This document shows, piece after piece, positions 9,048 through 16,559 of a stretch of DNA of 64,000 nt. A program made the position numbers and the translations under genes. The DNA comes from Tepidiforma thermophila (GTDB lineage Bacteria; Chloroflexota; Dehalococcoidia; Tepidiformales; Tepidiformaceae). The DNA is taken from assembly GCF_002563855.1 (NCBI RefSeq), contig NZ_PDJQ01000001.1, forward strand, positions 744,001 through 808,000, written 5' to 3'. Under the pieces are notes generated by a model. That model saw nothing but the letters and a program-made list of their open reading frames with translations, did not search any database and had not been told where the DNA came from. Within the stretch, counting starts at the first letter, position 1. Each line of letters begins with the position of its first letter.

Positions 9048-9992
9048 ATGGCAACCGTCCAGACCGTCCTCGGCCCCGTCGATGCCGCAACCCTCGGCGT
9101 CACCCTCAGCCACGAGCACGTCCTCGTCGGCATGGGCGAAGACAACCACCACTACCCCTGGCGCTTCGACTGGGAGGCCACCCGCGCCGCCGTCATCCGC
9201 GAACTCCGCGAAGCCCGCGAGGGCGGCATCGGCACCATCATCGACCTCACCACCCCCGACCTCGGCCGCGACGTCGAATTCGTCCGCGATGTCGCCCGCG
9301 AGGCCGGCATCAACGTCGTCGTCGCCACCGGCATCTGGCGCGATATCCCCCGCTCCTTCTGGACCCGCGACCCCGACGAAATCGCCGATATCTTCGTGCA
9401 CGAAATCGAAGTCGGCATCGGCACAACCGGTATCCGCGCCGGCGTCATCAAAGTTGCTAACGACATGGGCGGCGTCACCCCCGAGGGCGAGCGCATCCTC
9501 CGCGGCGCCGCCCGCGCCTGCAAGCGCACCGACATCCCCATCAGCACCCACCAGTGGGCCCCCGAAGAGGTCGGCTGGCAGCAAGTGCAGATCTTCGAGG
9601 ACGAAGGCGTCCAGATGGACCGTGTCGCCATCGGCCACAGCGCCGATACCACCGACGTCGACTACCTCGAACGCCTCCTCCAGCGCGGCGTCTACCTCTC
9701 CATGGACCGCTACCCCGGCGCACCCGGCCGCCCCACCTGGGAGCAGCGCAACGCCACCGTCAAAGCCCTCATCGACCGCGGCTGGGCCCACCGACTGATG
9801 CTCGGGCACGACTACGCCCCGATGCCGATCCTCAAGGGCCAGCAGCCGCCCCCTCCCCAGGGCCCGACCCGCTACCTCTTCGTGTCGACCGTAGCGGTCC
9901 CCGCCCTCCTCCGTGACGGCGTCCCGCGGGAGACCATCGACCTCATGCTCCGCGAGGTGCCGCGCCGCTTCCTCACCGGCGAAGCCGCCTGA
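9048..9992 (+). CDS. Phosphotriesterase-family amidohydrolase
   Basis: This 314-residue TIM-barrel metal hydrolase has the metal ligands expected for the PTE family: HEH at 22-24, the bridging Lys135 (GVIKVANDMGG), His168 (ISTHQ), His197 (IGHSAD) and Asp255 (LGHDYAP). Family members include lactonases and phosphotriesterases; lactonase activity is the more common native role, but the substrate here is not determined. Spacing of 41 bases after the SDR gene suggests an operon acting on one compound. Confidence 0.88.
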   Translation: MATVQTVLGPVDAATLGVTLSHEHVLVGMGEDNHHYPWRFDWEATRAAVIRELREAREGGIGTIIDLTTPDLGRDVEFVRDVAREAGINVVVATGIWRDIPRSFWTRDPDEIADIFVHEIEVGIGTTGIRAGVIKVANDMGGVTPEGERILRGAARACKRTDIPISTHQWAPEEVGWQQVQIFEDEGVQMDRVAIGHSADTTDVDYLERLLQRGVYLSMDRYPGAPGRPTWEQRNATVKALIDRGWAHRLMLGHDYAPMPILKGQQPPPPQGPTRYLFVSTVAVPALLRDGVPRETIDLMLREVPRRFLTGEAA

Positions 9993-9998
9993 GCAGCC

Positions 9999-10496
9999 TC
10001 AGTTCACCCCATCGCTGGCAACCAGCGGCGCCGCCATCCGGAACGGCAGCACGGGCCCCAGCTCCACGTCGACCCGCTGGCCGCCCGGCGCGAAGACCGG
10101 CTCCTGCACCGCGAACCGCCGCGCAACCGGGAACCAGAGCCGGATGGCTGCGCCCGGCGTGCCGCACCCCGGCCGCTGGCCCGGCCGGCTCCCGTCGGCC
10201 AGCACGTCCACCACGTACACCGTCTTCCCGACGTCGGATGCCGGCGTCCCCGGCCCCGGCCCCGCCACCCGGGTGAGGTCCTCGCCGCAGGCCCGCCCGT
10301 TGACCAGCGCAATCACCGGCTGCACCGCCGGGTCGAGGTTCGCGCCATCCGCCTGCACAATCCCGTACGGCCAGGCGAAATCCGGCGGGCCGGGCGGCTC
10401 CTGCCCCCGTGCAGCCCCGGGAATGCACAGCGCCGCGGCGAGCAGGCCTGCCAGCAAACCCTGGCGGAGCGCGCTCCCGCGGCGCCGAATCTGCAT
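9999..10496 (-). CDS. Secreted hypothetical protein, tandem paralogue B
   Basis: This 165-residue protein has a cleavable signal peptide (LRQGLLAGLLAAALCIPGAARG). The mature part resembles the protein encoded just upstream at 10510-10950: both carry GKTVYVVDVLADG/GVVYVVDVIADS, a PGCGTPG/GCGAPG turn, an RLWF/QFYFV strand, and end with LVASDGVN/MVAKDGTN. Two cysteines in each are placed alike (CG in the first half, GCG in the second), which suggests a disulfide. The family is not recognised; it is probably a small beta-rich exported domain. Confidence 0.65.
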   Translation of the reverse strand: MQIRRRGSALRQGLLAGLLAAALCIPGAARGQEPPGPPDFAWPYGIVQADGANLDPAVQPVIALVNGRACGEDLTRVAGPGPGTPASDVGKTVYVVDVLADGSRPGQRPGCGTPGAAIRLWFPVARRFAVQEPVFAPGGQRVDVELGPVLPFRMAAPLVASDGVN

Positions 10497-10509
10497 GCCG
10501 GGAGTATGC

Positions 10510-10950
10510 CTAGTTCGTCCCGTCCTTTGCCACCATGGGCCCGTAGTTCCGCGGCGTCAGCTGCGGCCCCAGGCCGGTCAGGTTCCGCTGCGACGGCCCC
10601 GCGCCGCTCCACGTCGCCGTATCCGTCGCCAGCTGCCGGTTGCCCACGAAGTAGAATTGCACCGTCCGCCCCGGGGCGCCGCAGCCGGCCAGCTGGCTGT
10701 CAGCAATCACGTCGACCACGTAGACCACGCCGGAGCCGTCCGCGATGGTCTGGCCGACGCCGCACGTTTGCGAACTCCCGCCGCTCGTCACAATCGCCAG
10801 CACGGTCTGGCCCGGCCCCACGCCCGAAGGCACCGAGCCGTAGAAGGTCGCCGGGGGCGAAGGCGGCGCACCCTGCGCCATCACCAGCGCCGGGATCGAA
10901 GCCGTCGCCGCAGCGACAGACGCAATTGCAAGGAGGATCGCTCGTTTCAT
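10510..10950 (-). CDS. Secreted hypothetical protein, tandem paralogue A
   Basis: This 146-residue exported protein has a signal peptide (MKRAILLAIASVAAATASIP, cut near MAQG). It opens its mature part with a Pro-rich stretch and FYGSVPSGVGPGQTVLAIV, then shares the VYVVDVIADS core and the paired Cys-Gly motifs with its neighbour, from which it is separated by 13 bases. ATG at 10950 has a GGAAGG site; the open frame further upstream is not signal-like. Tandem duplication within one operon is the simplest origin. Confidence 0.68.
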   Translation of the reverse strand: MKRAILLAIASVAAATASIPALVMAQGAPPSPPATFYGSVPSGVGPGQTVLAIVTSGGSSQTCGVGQTIADGSGVVYVVDVIADSQLAGCGAPGRTVQFYFVGNRQLATDTATWSGAGPSQRNLTGLGPQLTPRNYGPMVAKDGTN

Positions 10951-11094
10951 TGCACCTTCCAATAGCGCGGGAACGCGCTCGCAGGTAGCAGCGTAGGCGG
11001 CGAAGATTATGCAGGCAAGCCGTTCCGGCACCCCCGCCGGGCGCCCGCCAGACTGTTTACGGACAGTTTACAGCCCGCCTGCGAGCCGCCCGCC

Positions 11095-11763
11095 ATGCCA
11101 GCCCTCGCCGCCCTCCGCGCTGCCCTCCGCCCGCTCGCCCGGCCCGCCCGGCAGGCGCTCGCTCCCCTCCGCCGCGCCCGCTGGCGCGCCCGCTACCTCC
11201 GCGACGGCATCGAAGGCATCGCCATGGAGCTGCGCTCCGCCACCCACCACCACGACGAGCTGCTCCGCATGTTCGGCGCCGCCGTCGGCCGCGACGTCTC
11301 CATCCACGGCCCCATCCACATCGTCAACGCCGGCACCGACTTCCGGAACCTCCGCATCGGCAGCCGCGTCCATCTCGGCACCGACGTCCTCATCGACCTC
11401 GCCGACCGCGTCACCATCGAGGACGAGGCCACCCTCTCCATGCGCGCCAGCATCGTCACGCACATCGATGTCGGCCCCGGCTCCCTCCGCGAACGCCGCC
11501 CCCGCGATCAGGGGCCCGTCCGCATCGGCCGCGGCGCCTACCTCGGCCTCGGCGCCACCGTCCTCCACGGTGTCACCATCGGCGAAGGCGCCACCATCGG
11601 CGCCCATGCCCTCGTCGACCGCGACGTCCCGCCCGGCGCCACCATCCTGGCCCCCGCGCCCGCCGCGCCCCGGAGCCGGCGGAGTGACTGCCCCGCCCCC
11701 CGGCGGCCGCGGCCGCGTCCTCGTCCTTGGGCTCCCCTACTTCGGCCGCCGGCTCGCCGCTGA
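11095..11763 (+). CDS. Hexapeptide-repeat (left-handed beta-helix) acyltransferase-like protein
   Basis: This 222-residue protein has an Arg-rich N-terminal helix and then a run of hexapeptide-type turns: VGRDVSIHGPIHIVNAG, LRIGSRVHLGTDVLIDLADRVTI, VRIGRGAYLGLGATVLHGVTIG and ATIGAHALVDRDVPPGA. This is the LbetaH pattern of O-acetyltransferases acting on sugars or envelope glycans. The C-terminal tail after about residue 190 is Arg/Pro-rich and overlaps the next gene by 80 bases. The acyl acceptor is not known; neighbouring glycosyltransferase and DegT genes point to sugar work. Confidence 0.78.
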   Translation: MPALAALRAALRPLARPARQALAPLRRARWRARYLRDGIEGIAMELRSATHHHDELLRMFGAAVGRDVSIHGPIHIVNAGTDFRNLRIGSRVHLGTDVLIDLADRVTIEDEATLSMRASIVTHIDVGPGSLRERRPRDQGPVRIGRGAYLGLGATVLHGVTIGEGATIGAHALVDRDVPPGATILAPAPAAPRSRRSDCPAPRRPRPRPRPWAPLLRPPARR

Positions 11764-12631
11764 TCTTGCCGGGCTCGGCTGGAAGGCGCGCTACCTTCCC
11801 CATCCGGGCCGCAGCCTCCCCGGCTGGGCCCGCGTTGCCGCCGCCGTCGCCCGCGCCGACATCGTCTATCTCATCGGCAGCCGCCTCGACCGCGGCTCCC
11901 CGCAGGACCGCCTCCTCCGCATCCGCCGCCGCCCCGTCGTCATCCACTGGGTCGGCACCGATGTCCAGATCGCGCTCGAGGAGCACCGCCGCCGCAACGC
12001 CTCGGCCCGCATCGCCGAGCGCGCCATCCACTGGGCCGATGCCCCCTGGCTCGCCGAGGAGCTCCGCCTCGCCGGCATCCGTGCCGAGTACGTTCCCCTC
12101 CCCATCCCCCTCCCTGCTGCCGACCCCCCGCCCCTCCCGGAGCAGTTCACCGTCCTCCTTTACTACCCGGTCGATGCCTTCGACCGCGAAGTCTTCGATA
12201 TCGACACCATGCTCCGGTTGCCCCCGGCCTTTCCTGCCGTCCGCTTCCTCATGATCCCCTCCCCGCCGGAGACGCTTCCCGCCCCGCTCCCGCCCAACCT
12301 CGAAGCTCGCGGCTGGGTCGACGATATGGACGCCCTCTACCGCGAGGTCACCGTCCTCGTCCGGCTCACCACCCACGACGGCCAGTCGTTCATGGCCGCC
12401 GAAGCCCTCGCCCGGGGCCGCTACCTCATCTGGACGCACCCCATGCCTGGCGGCATCCAGGCCGCCGGCTTCGAGGCCGTCAGCGCTGCCCTCCGCCGCC
12501 TCCTCGAACGGCACGAGGCCGGCACTCTGCCCCTCAACCTTGATGGCCGCCGCCAGGTGCTCGAACGGTTCGGCGGCGGCGCCCCCCTCCGCGACATCGA
12601 CGAGCGGCTGCAGGTCCTCCTCCCCCGCTGA
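11684..12631 (+). CDS. Glycosyltransferase-like protein
   Basis: This 315-residue protein begins with RVLVLGLPYFGRRLAADL, a nucleotide-binding-like Gly-rich turn, and contains HWVGTDVQIAL, EYVPLPIPLP and a C-terminal region (LYREVTVLVRLTTHDGQSFMAAEALARGRYLIWT) resembling the donor-binding half of GT-B enzymes. GTG at 11684 has GGCGGA just upstream and lies inside the end of the acyltransferase gene, so the two are probably translationally coupled. Donor and acceptor are unknown. Confidence 0.7.
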   Translation: MTAPPPGGRGRVLVLGLPYFGRRLAADLAGLGWKARYLPHPGRSLPGWARVAAAVARADIVYLIGSRLDRGSPQDRLLRIRRRPVVIHWVGTDVQIALEEHRRRNASARIAERAIHWADAPWLAEELRLAGIRAEYVPLPIPLPAADPPPLPEQFTVLLYYPVDAFDREVFDIDTMLRLPPAFPAVRFLMIPSPPETLPAPLPPNLEARGWVDDMDALYREVTVLVRLTTHDGQSFMAAEALARGRYLIWTHPMPGGIQAAGFEAVSAALRRLLERHEAGTLPLNLDGRRQVLERFGGGAPLRDIDERLQVLLPR

Positions 12632-12670
12632 GGGCTCCCCGCCATCGGGGAATTGCGATACGCTCGAGCC

Positions 12671-12994
12671 ATGAAGGCCATCCCGACCCTCACCACCGAC
12701 GAGGAGCGCGCCGCCGCCATCTTCCGCGCCCTCGGCAACCCCGCCCGCGTGGCGATCGTCAGCGAACTCGCCCGCCGCGCCGCCTGCGTCAGCGACCTCG
12801 TCGCGGCCCTGCCCCTCGCCCAGTCGACCGTCTCCCAGCACCTCAAAGTGCTCAAGGAAGCCGGCATCGTGCGCGGCGAAATCGAAGGCCCCGGCGCCTG
12901 CTACTGCCTCGACCCCGAGACCATCCGCTGGGTCGCAACGTTCTGCTACAACCTCTGCTGCCCGCCCGGCGCCGGCGAACCCGCCTGCCCCTGA
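12671..12994 (+). CDS. ArsR-family transcriptional regulator with Cys-rich tail
   Basis: This 107-residue winged-helix repressor has the ArsR pattern: AAIFRALGNPARVAIVSELARR, then a recognition helix in LAQSTVSQHLKVLKEAGIV. A Cys lies before the recognition helix (AACVSDL) and five more are clustered at the C-terminus (CYC, then FCYNLCCPP and a final CP), a layout suited to sensing arsenite or a soft metal. No arsenic or metal efflux gene sits directly beside it. ATG at 12671 gives the family-typical N-terminus. Confidence 0.85.
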   Translation: MKAIPTLTTDEERAAAIFRALGNPARVAIVSELARRAACVSDLVAALPLAQSTVSQHLKVLKEAGIVRGEIEGPGACYCLDPETIRWVATFCYNLCCPPGAGEPACP

Positions 12995-13077
12995 CCCATC
13001 GTGTGCCGGGCCCGTCACCTGCTGCTGCCCCGCCACCATAGGAACGGTGAAGCCCCTTGCCGCGAGGAGCGCTCGTC

Positions 13078-13164
13078 ATGTTCCGGTTCCTGTTTCCCTT
13101 CCGGCGGTGGCGCCGCCTGAAGCTCTTCCGCCGCCGGAGGTTCAGGGCCGGACCCCGCCTCTGA
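13078..13164 (+). CDS. Possible 28-residue Arg-rich microprotein
   Basis: ATG at 13078 follows a CGAGGAG site at the right distance and opens a 28-codon frame. The product begins MFRFLFPFRRWRRLKLF and is made almost only of Arg/Lys alternating with Phe, Leu and Trp, which would form an amphipathic cationic helix. It ends three bases before the stop of the convergent hydrolase gene. It could be a membrane-active or regulatory peptide, or a chance frame; the good ribosome site is the main argument for translation. Confidence 0.35.
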   Translation: MFRFLFPFRRWRRLKLFRRRRFRAGPRL

Positions 13165-13167
13165 CGC

Positions 13168-14130
13168 TCAGCCCTGCTGCAGCCCCAGCCCCGCAAGGAA
13201 GTCCAGCAAAAGCCGGTTCACCTCCTCCGGCCGCTCCTGCTGGGTCCAGTGCCCGCACCGCTCGAGGTGCTCCATCCGGATCCCCGGGATGAGCGCCGGC
13301 ATCGCCGCCGCCATCTCCGGCTTCAAGATCGTGTCGTTCGCCGCCGTGATCATCATCGCCGGCACGTGCAGCTGCGGCCCCTGCGGCGCCCCCTCCTCCT
13401 CCGCGTTCAGGTCGGCCGCCCGGTACCAGTTCAGCCCGCCGCGGAACCCCGTCTTCCGGTACGCCTCCACATAGACTGCGATCTCCTCGTCCGAAAGGAA
13501 CGAGCGCCGGTCATCCGGGATCCGCGCCAGCACTCCGCTCCCGTCGCCGCCCACCCGCATGAACGTGGTGAAGTCCTCCGCCCGCGTCCAGTCCATGAAC
13601 ATCTTGTGGAACGTCCGCTCGATGTCCGCCTCCAGCTCGGCTTCGGCCACCCCCGGCCGGAGGAAGTAGCGCATGTAGAACGTCTCGTCGGTCAGCCCGT
13701 GGTAGTCGCGCAGCGCCTCCGTCGTCCGCCGGTTCGATGGCGGCGCGTACGGCGTGTTCAATCCCACAATCGCGGCCACCCGCTCCGGGTAGCGCAGCCC
13801 CATCTGCCAGACGACCGCGCCGCCCCAGTCGTGCCCGACGAACACGGCCCGCTCCAGCCCGAGGGCATCGAGCAGGCCCGCCATGTCCGCGCAGAGCACC
13901 TTCATGGTGTACTGGCGCGGGTCTTCCGGCGCCTCGGTGCCGCCGTACCCCCGCATATCCGGCGCAATCGCCCGGTAGCCCGCCTCCGCGAGCGCCCGCA
14001 GCTGGTGCCGCCACGAATACCACAGCTCCGGGAACCCGTGGCAGAACACCACCGGGAAGCCGCTCCCGGCCTCCGCCACGTGCATCCGGATCCCGTTCGC
14101 CTGCACCTCGCGGTGCACAATCTCGCCCAC
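13168..14130 (-). CDS. Alpha/beta hydrolase, epoxide hydrolase-like
   Basis: This 320-residue protein shows the epoxide hydrolase signatures HGFPE (31-35, oxyanion), nucleophile Asp101 in GHDWGG, and a C-terminal His in RCGHWTQQE. The cap region contains Tyr residues (FYMRYFLRPG) usually needed for epoxide opening. GTG at 14130 with GGGAGG upstream is preferred over the ATG at 14178, which would add an unusual Arg/Ser stretch. It is divergent from the DegT gene, with a 62-base shared promoter region. Confidence 0.85.
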   Translation of the reverse strand: MGEIVHREVQANGIRMHVAEAGSGFPVVFCHGFPELWYSWRHQLRALAEAGYRAIAPDMRGYGGTEAPEDPRQYTMKVLCADMAGLLDALGLERAVFVGHDWGGAVVWQMGLRYPERVAAIVGLNTPYAPPSNRRTTEALRDYHGLTDETFYMRYFLRPGVAEAELEADIERTFHKMFMDWTRAEDFTTFMRVGGDGSGVLARIPDDRRSFLSDEEIAVYVEAYRKTGFRGGLNWYRAADLNAEEEGAPQGPQLHVPAMMITAANDTILKPEMAAAMPALIPGIRMEHLERCGHWTQQERPEEVNRLLLDFLAGLGLQQG

Positions 14131-14192
14131 GCTGCTGCCTCCCGCGCTGGTTGCTCGCTGTCTGCTACGGGGCCACATCCTACACTGTCCCC

Positions 14193-15347
14193 GTGGCCGA
14201 ACTGCGCATCCCTTTCTTCCGCCCCGCCATCGACGACGACGACATCGCCGCGGTGGCAGACACCCTGCGCAGCGGCTGGCTCACCAGCGGCCCCAACGTC
14301 CGCGAATTCGAGCGCGAACTCTCCGCCGTCTGCGGCGCCCCGTACGTCAACGCCGTCAACTCCTGCACCGCAGCCCTCCACCTCTGCCTCCGCGCGTGGG
14401 ATATCGGCCCCGGTGACGAGGTCATCGTCCCCGCCTACACCTTCTCCGCCACCGCCACGGTCGTCGTCCATACCGGTGCCCGGCCGGTCCTCGTCGACGT
14501 CCGCGAGCGCGACGCCAACCTCGACCCCGAGGCGTTCGAACGCGCCATCACCCCCCGCACGAAGGCCGTCATCCCCGTCCACTTCGCCGGCGAGCCCTGC
14601 GACATGGACGCCATCCTCGCGATCGCCCGGCCCCGCGGCATCCGCGTCCTCGAAGATGCCGCCCACGCCATCGGCGCCGCATACCGCGGCCGCCCCATCG
14701 GCTCGATCGGCGATGCGACCGCCTTCAGTTTTTACGCCACCAAGAACATCACCACCGGCGAAGGCGGCGCACTCGCCTCCTTCGACCAGGCCCTCAGCGA
14801 GCGCGTCCGTATCCTCACCCTCCACGGCATGACCCGCGACGCCTGGAACCGCTACGACGCCGGCGGCAGCTGGCGGTACGACATCGTCGAGTTCGGCTTC
14901 AAGGACAACCTCACCGACCTCGCCGCCGCCCTCGGCCGCCGCCAGCTCGCGAAGCTCGAGCGCCTCACCGAGGCCCGCACCCGCACCGCCATGCGCTACC
15001 TGGCAAACCTCCGCGATGAGCCCCTCCTCACCCTCCCCGCCTTCGATGAGGCGAACCACCACGCCTGGCACCTCTTCATGGTCCGCGTCGATAACGAGCG
15101 CTCTCCCGTCCACCGCGACGACGTCATCCGCCGCCTCGCCGAGCGCGGCATCGGCACCTCCGTCCACTTCATCCCGCTCCATTTCCACACCGCGTTCCGC
15201 AGGCTCGGCTACCAGCCCGGCGATTTCCCCGTCTCCGAACGGATTTTCGAGGGCGCCATCAGCCTGCCCCTGTTCCCCTCCATGACGGACGCCGACGTCG
15301 ATTTCGTCTGCGAAAATCTGCGCGAAATTCTTCACGCAAACGCTTGA
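14193..15347 (+). CDS. DegT/DnrJ/EryC1/StrS aminotransferase
   Basis: This 384-residue PLP enzyme transfers an amino group to a keto-sugar nucleotide. It has the family N-terminus (IPFFRPAIDDDDI, then GWLTSGPNVREFE), the NSCTAALHLCL cofactor region, EDAAHAIGA (Asp155), and the PLP Lys184 in SFYATKNITTGEGG. The C-terminal half has RYLANL and SVHFIPLHFH. Length is normal. With the nearby acyltransferase and glycosyltransferase-like genes it suggests synthesis of an amino-sugar-containing surface glycan, though no sugar dehydratase is in the window. Confidence 0.92.
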   Translation: MAELRIPFFRPAIDDDDIAAVADTLRSGWLTSGPNVREFERELSAVCGAPYVNAVNSCTAALHLCLRAWDIGPGDEVIVPAYTFSATATVVVHTGARPVLVDVRERDANLDPEAFERAITPRTKAVIPVHFAGEPCDMDAILAIARPRGIRVLEDAAHAIGAAYRGRPIGSIGDATAFSFYATKNITTGEGGALASFDQALSERVRILTLHGMTRDAWNRYDAGGSWRYDIVEFGFKDNLTDLAAALGRRQLAKLERLTEARTRTAMRYLANLRDEPLLTLPAFDEANHHAWHLFMVRVDNERSPVHRDDVIRRLAERGIGTSVHFIPLHFHTAFRRLGYQPGDFPVSERIFEGAISLPLFPSMTDADVDFVCENLREILHANA

Positions 15348-15410
15348 GCCCGGCAGTGCTCCTGCCGAACAATGAGGCGAACGGCCCAATTCGGCCCGAG
15401 GTGGCAGTCT

Positions 15411-16445
15411 GTGAACCCCGCGTACCGCCTGGCTGCCGCCCTGCTCCTTCCCCTCGCCTTCATCGCCTCCGCCTGCGGCGACTCCCCGAAAAAGACCCCG
15501 CTCGCTGACTGGGTCGACGGCCTCTGCCGCGCCGCCGCGGCGCTGGACCGCGACCGCGACGCCGTCGTCGAGGAGTTCTCCTCCACCGATTTCTCAAAAA
15601 CCGCCGAGGCCAAAAAAGCCTTCGCCGAAACCGTCGAGAAGCAGCGAGAGCTGGCGAAAACCTTCCGCGCCGCCGTCGACGACCTCGGCCAGCCCGATAT
15701 CGACGGCGGCAAAGAGGTCGTCAGGGCCTTCGAAGAGCAGTTCAAAGAAAACGACCAGCGGACCGACGACATCGCAAAGCGTGTCGCTGCCATCCCCGAC
15801 CGCGCCGACTTCCTCGCTGAGTTCCAGCGCATCGCCGACCAGGCCGGCGAGCCCGACTTCCGCGCAAAGCTTGTCCTCGTCGCCAAAGACCACCCGAAGG
15901 TCGAGGACCTCATCGCCGCCATCGACGATGACCCCGACTGCTCCCGCGTCATTTTCGCTGCCAGCCCGGCTACCAATCCCCAATCTGAGGCCTGGGTGAG
16001 CGGCGTCTGCACCGCCCTCGGGGCCTGGATCGAAGCGCTCAGCACCGGCGCCGATGCCATCAACCGCAAACTCGATGCCGCCCAGACGCCCGGCGAGGTC
16101 AAGCGCATCCTCGTCGACTTCTTCGAACAGGGCCTGGCCGATACCCGCGCCCTCGACCGCGCGCTCAAGCGGCTCGAGCCGCCCCCGGTCCGCGACGGCA
16201 AGGAGATCAACCGCGTCTTCACCGCCGCTGGCGAAGACCTCGTCGCGGCGATGGAGCGGCTCACCCGCGAAGTCCGCTCAGCCGACTTCTCCACCATCGA
16301 ACAGGCAGACGCCGAAGCCGCCCGCTTCGTGGCGCTCATCGACCAGCTCTTCGGCGACGTCGCCGCCAGCTTCGACGAACTCCAGCAGTACGACCCCGAG
16401 GGCCTCGACGTCCTCATCCAGGAACTCCCCGAGTGCCAGTTCTAA
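15411..16445 (+). CDS. Hypothetical helical lipoprotein
   Basis: This 344-residue protein starts with a lipoprotein signal, VNPAYRLAAALLLPLAFIASAC, with the lipidated Cys at residue 22. The mature part consists of long amphipathic helices rich in Glu, Lys and Ala in two similar halves (DWVDGLCRAAAALDRDRDAV and EAWVSGVCTALGAWIEALSTG), implying an internal duplication of a helical-bundle domain with a Cys in each copy. GTG at 15411 with GAGGTGG upstream is preferred; ATG at 15372 is the alternative. Function unknown. Confidence 0.7.
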   Translation: MNPAYRLAAALLLPLAFIASACGDSPKKTPLADWVDGLCRAAAALDRDRDAVVEEFSSTDFSKTAEAKKAFAETVEKQRELAKTFRAAVDDLGQPDIDGGKEVVRAFEEQFKENDQRTDDIAKRVAAIPDRADFLAEFQRIADQAGEPDFRAKLVLVAKDHPKVEDLIAAIDDDPDCSRVIFAASPATNPQSEAWVSGVCTALGAWIEALSTGADAINRKLDAAQTPGEVKRILVDFFEQGLADTRALDRALKRLEPPPVRDGKEINRVFTAAGEDLVAAMERLTREVRSADFSTIEQADAEAARFVALIDQLFGDVAASFDELQQYDPEGLDVLIQELPECQF

Positions 16446-16525
16446 CCGGCTGACGCCAGGCCCCGCCTGCGGCCCTTCGGCCGTCATCGCCTGTCGACGC
16501 AGCCGGGCAGCCGCCTCCTGGCGTT

Positions 16526-16555
16526 GGAGCACTCTCGCCCCCGCGGGAGTGCTCC
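16526..16555. terminator. Hairpin between convergent genes
   Basis: GGAGCACTC at 16526-16534 pairs perfectly with GAGTGCTCC at 16547-16555 across a 12-base loop. It sits in the 114-base gap between two convergent lipoprotein genes. No long T-run follows on either strand, so any termination would rely on the stem or on Rho. Confidence 0.5.
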
Positions 16556-16559
16556 GCCT

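Noticed and set aside
11573-13039. 488-codon minus-strand frame across the glycosyltransferase and ArsR genes
   Set aside because: Composition is Gly/Ala/Glu/Asp-rich shadow; the plus-strand genes have clear motifs.
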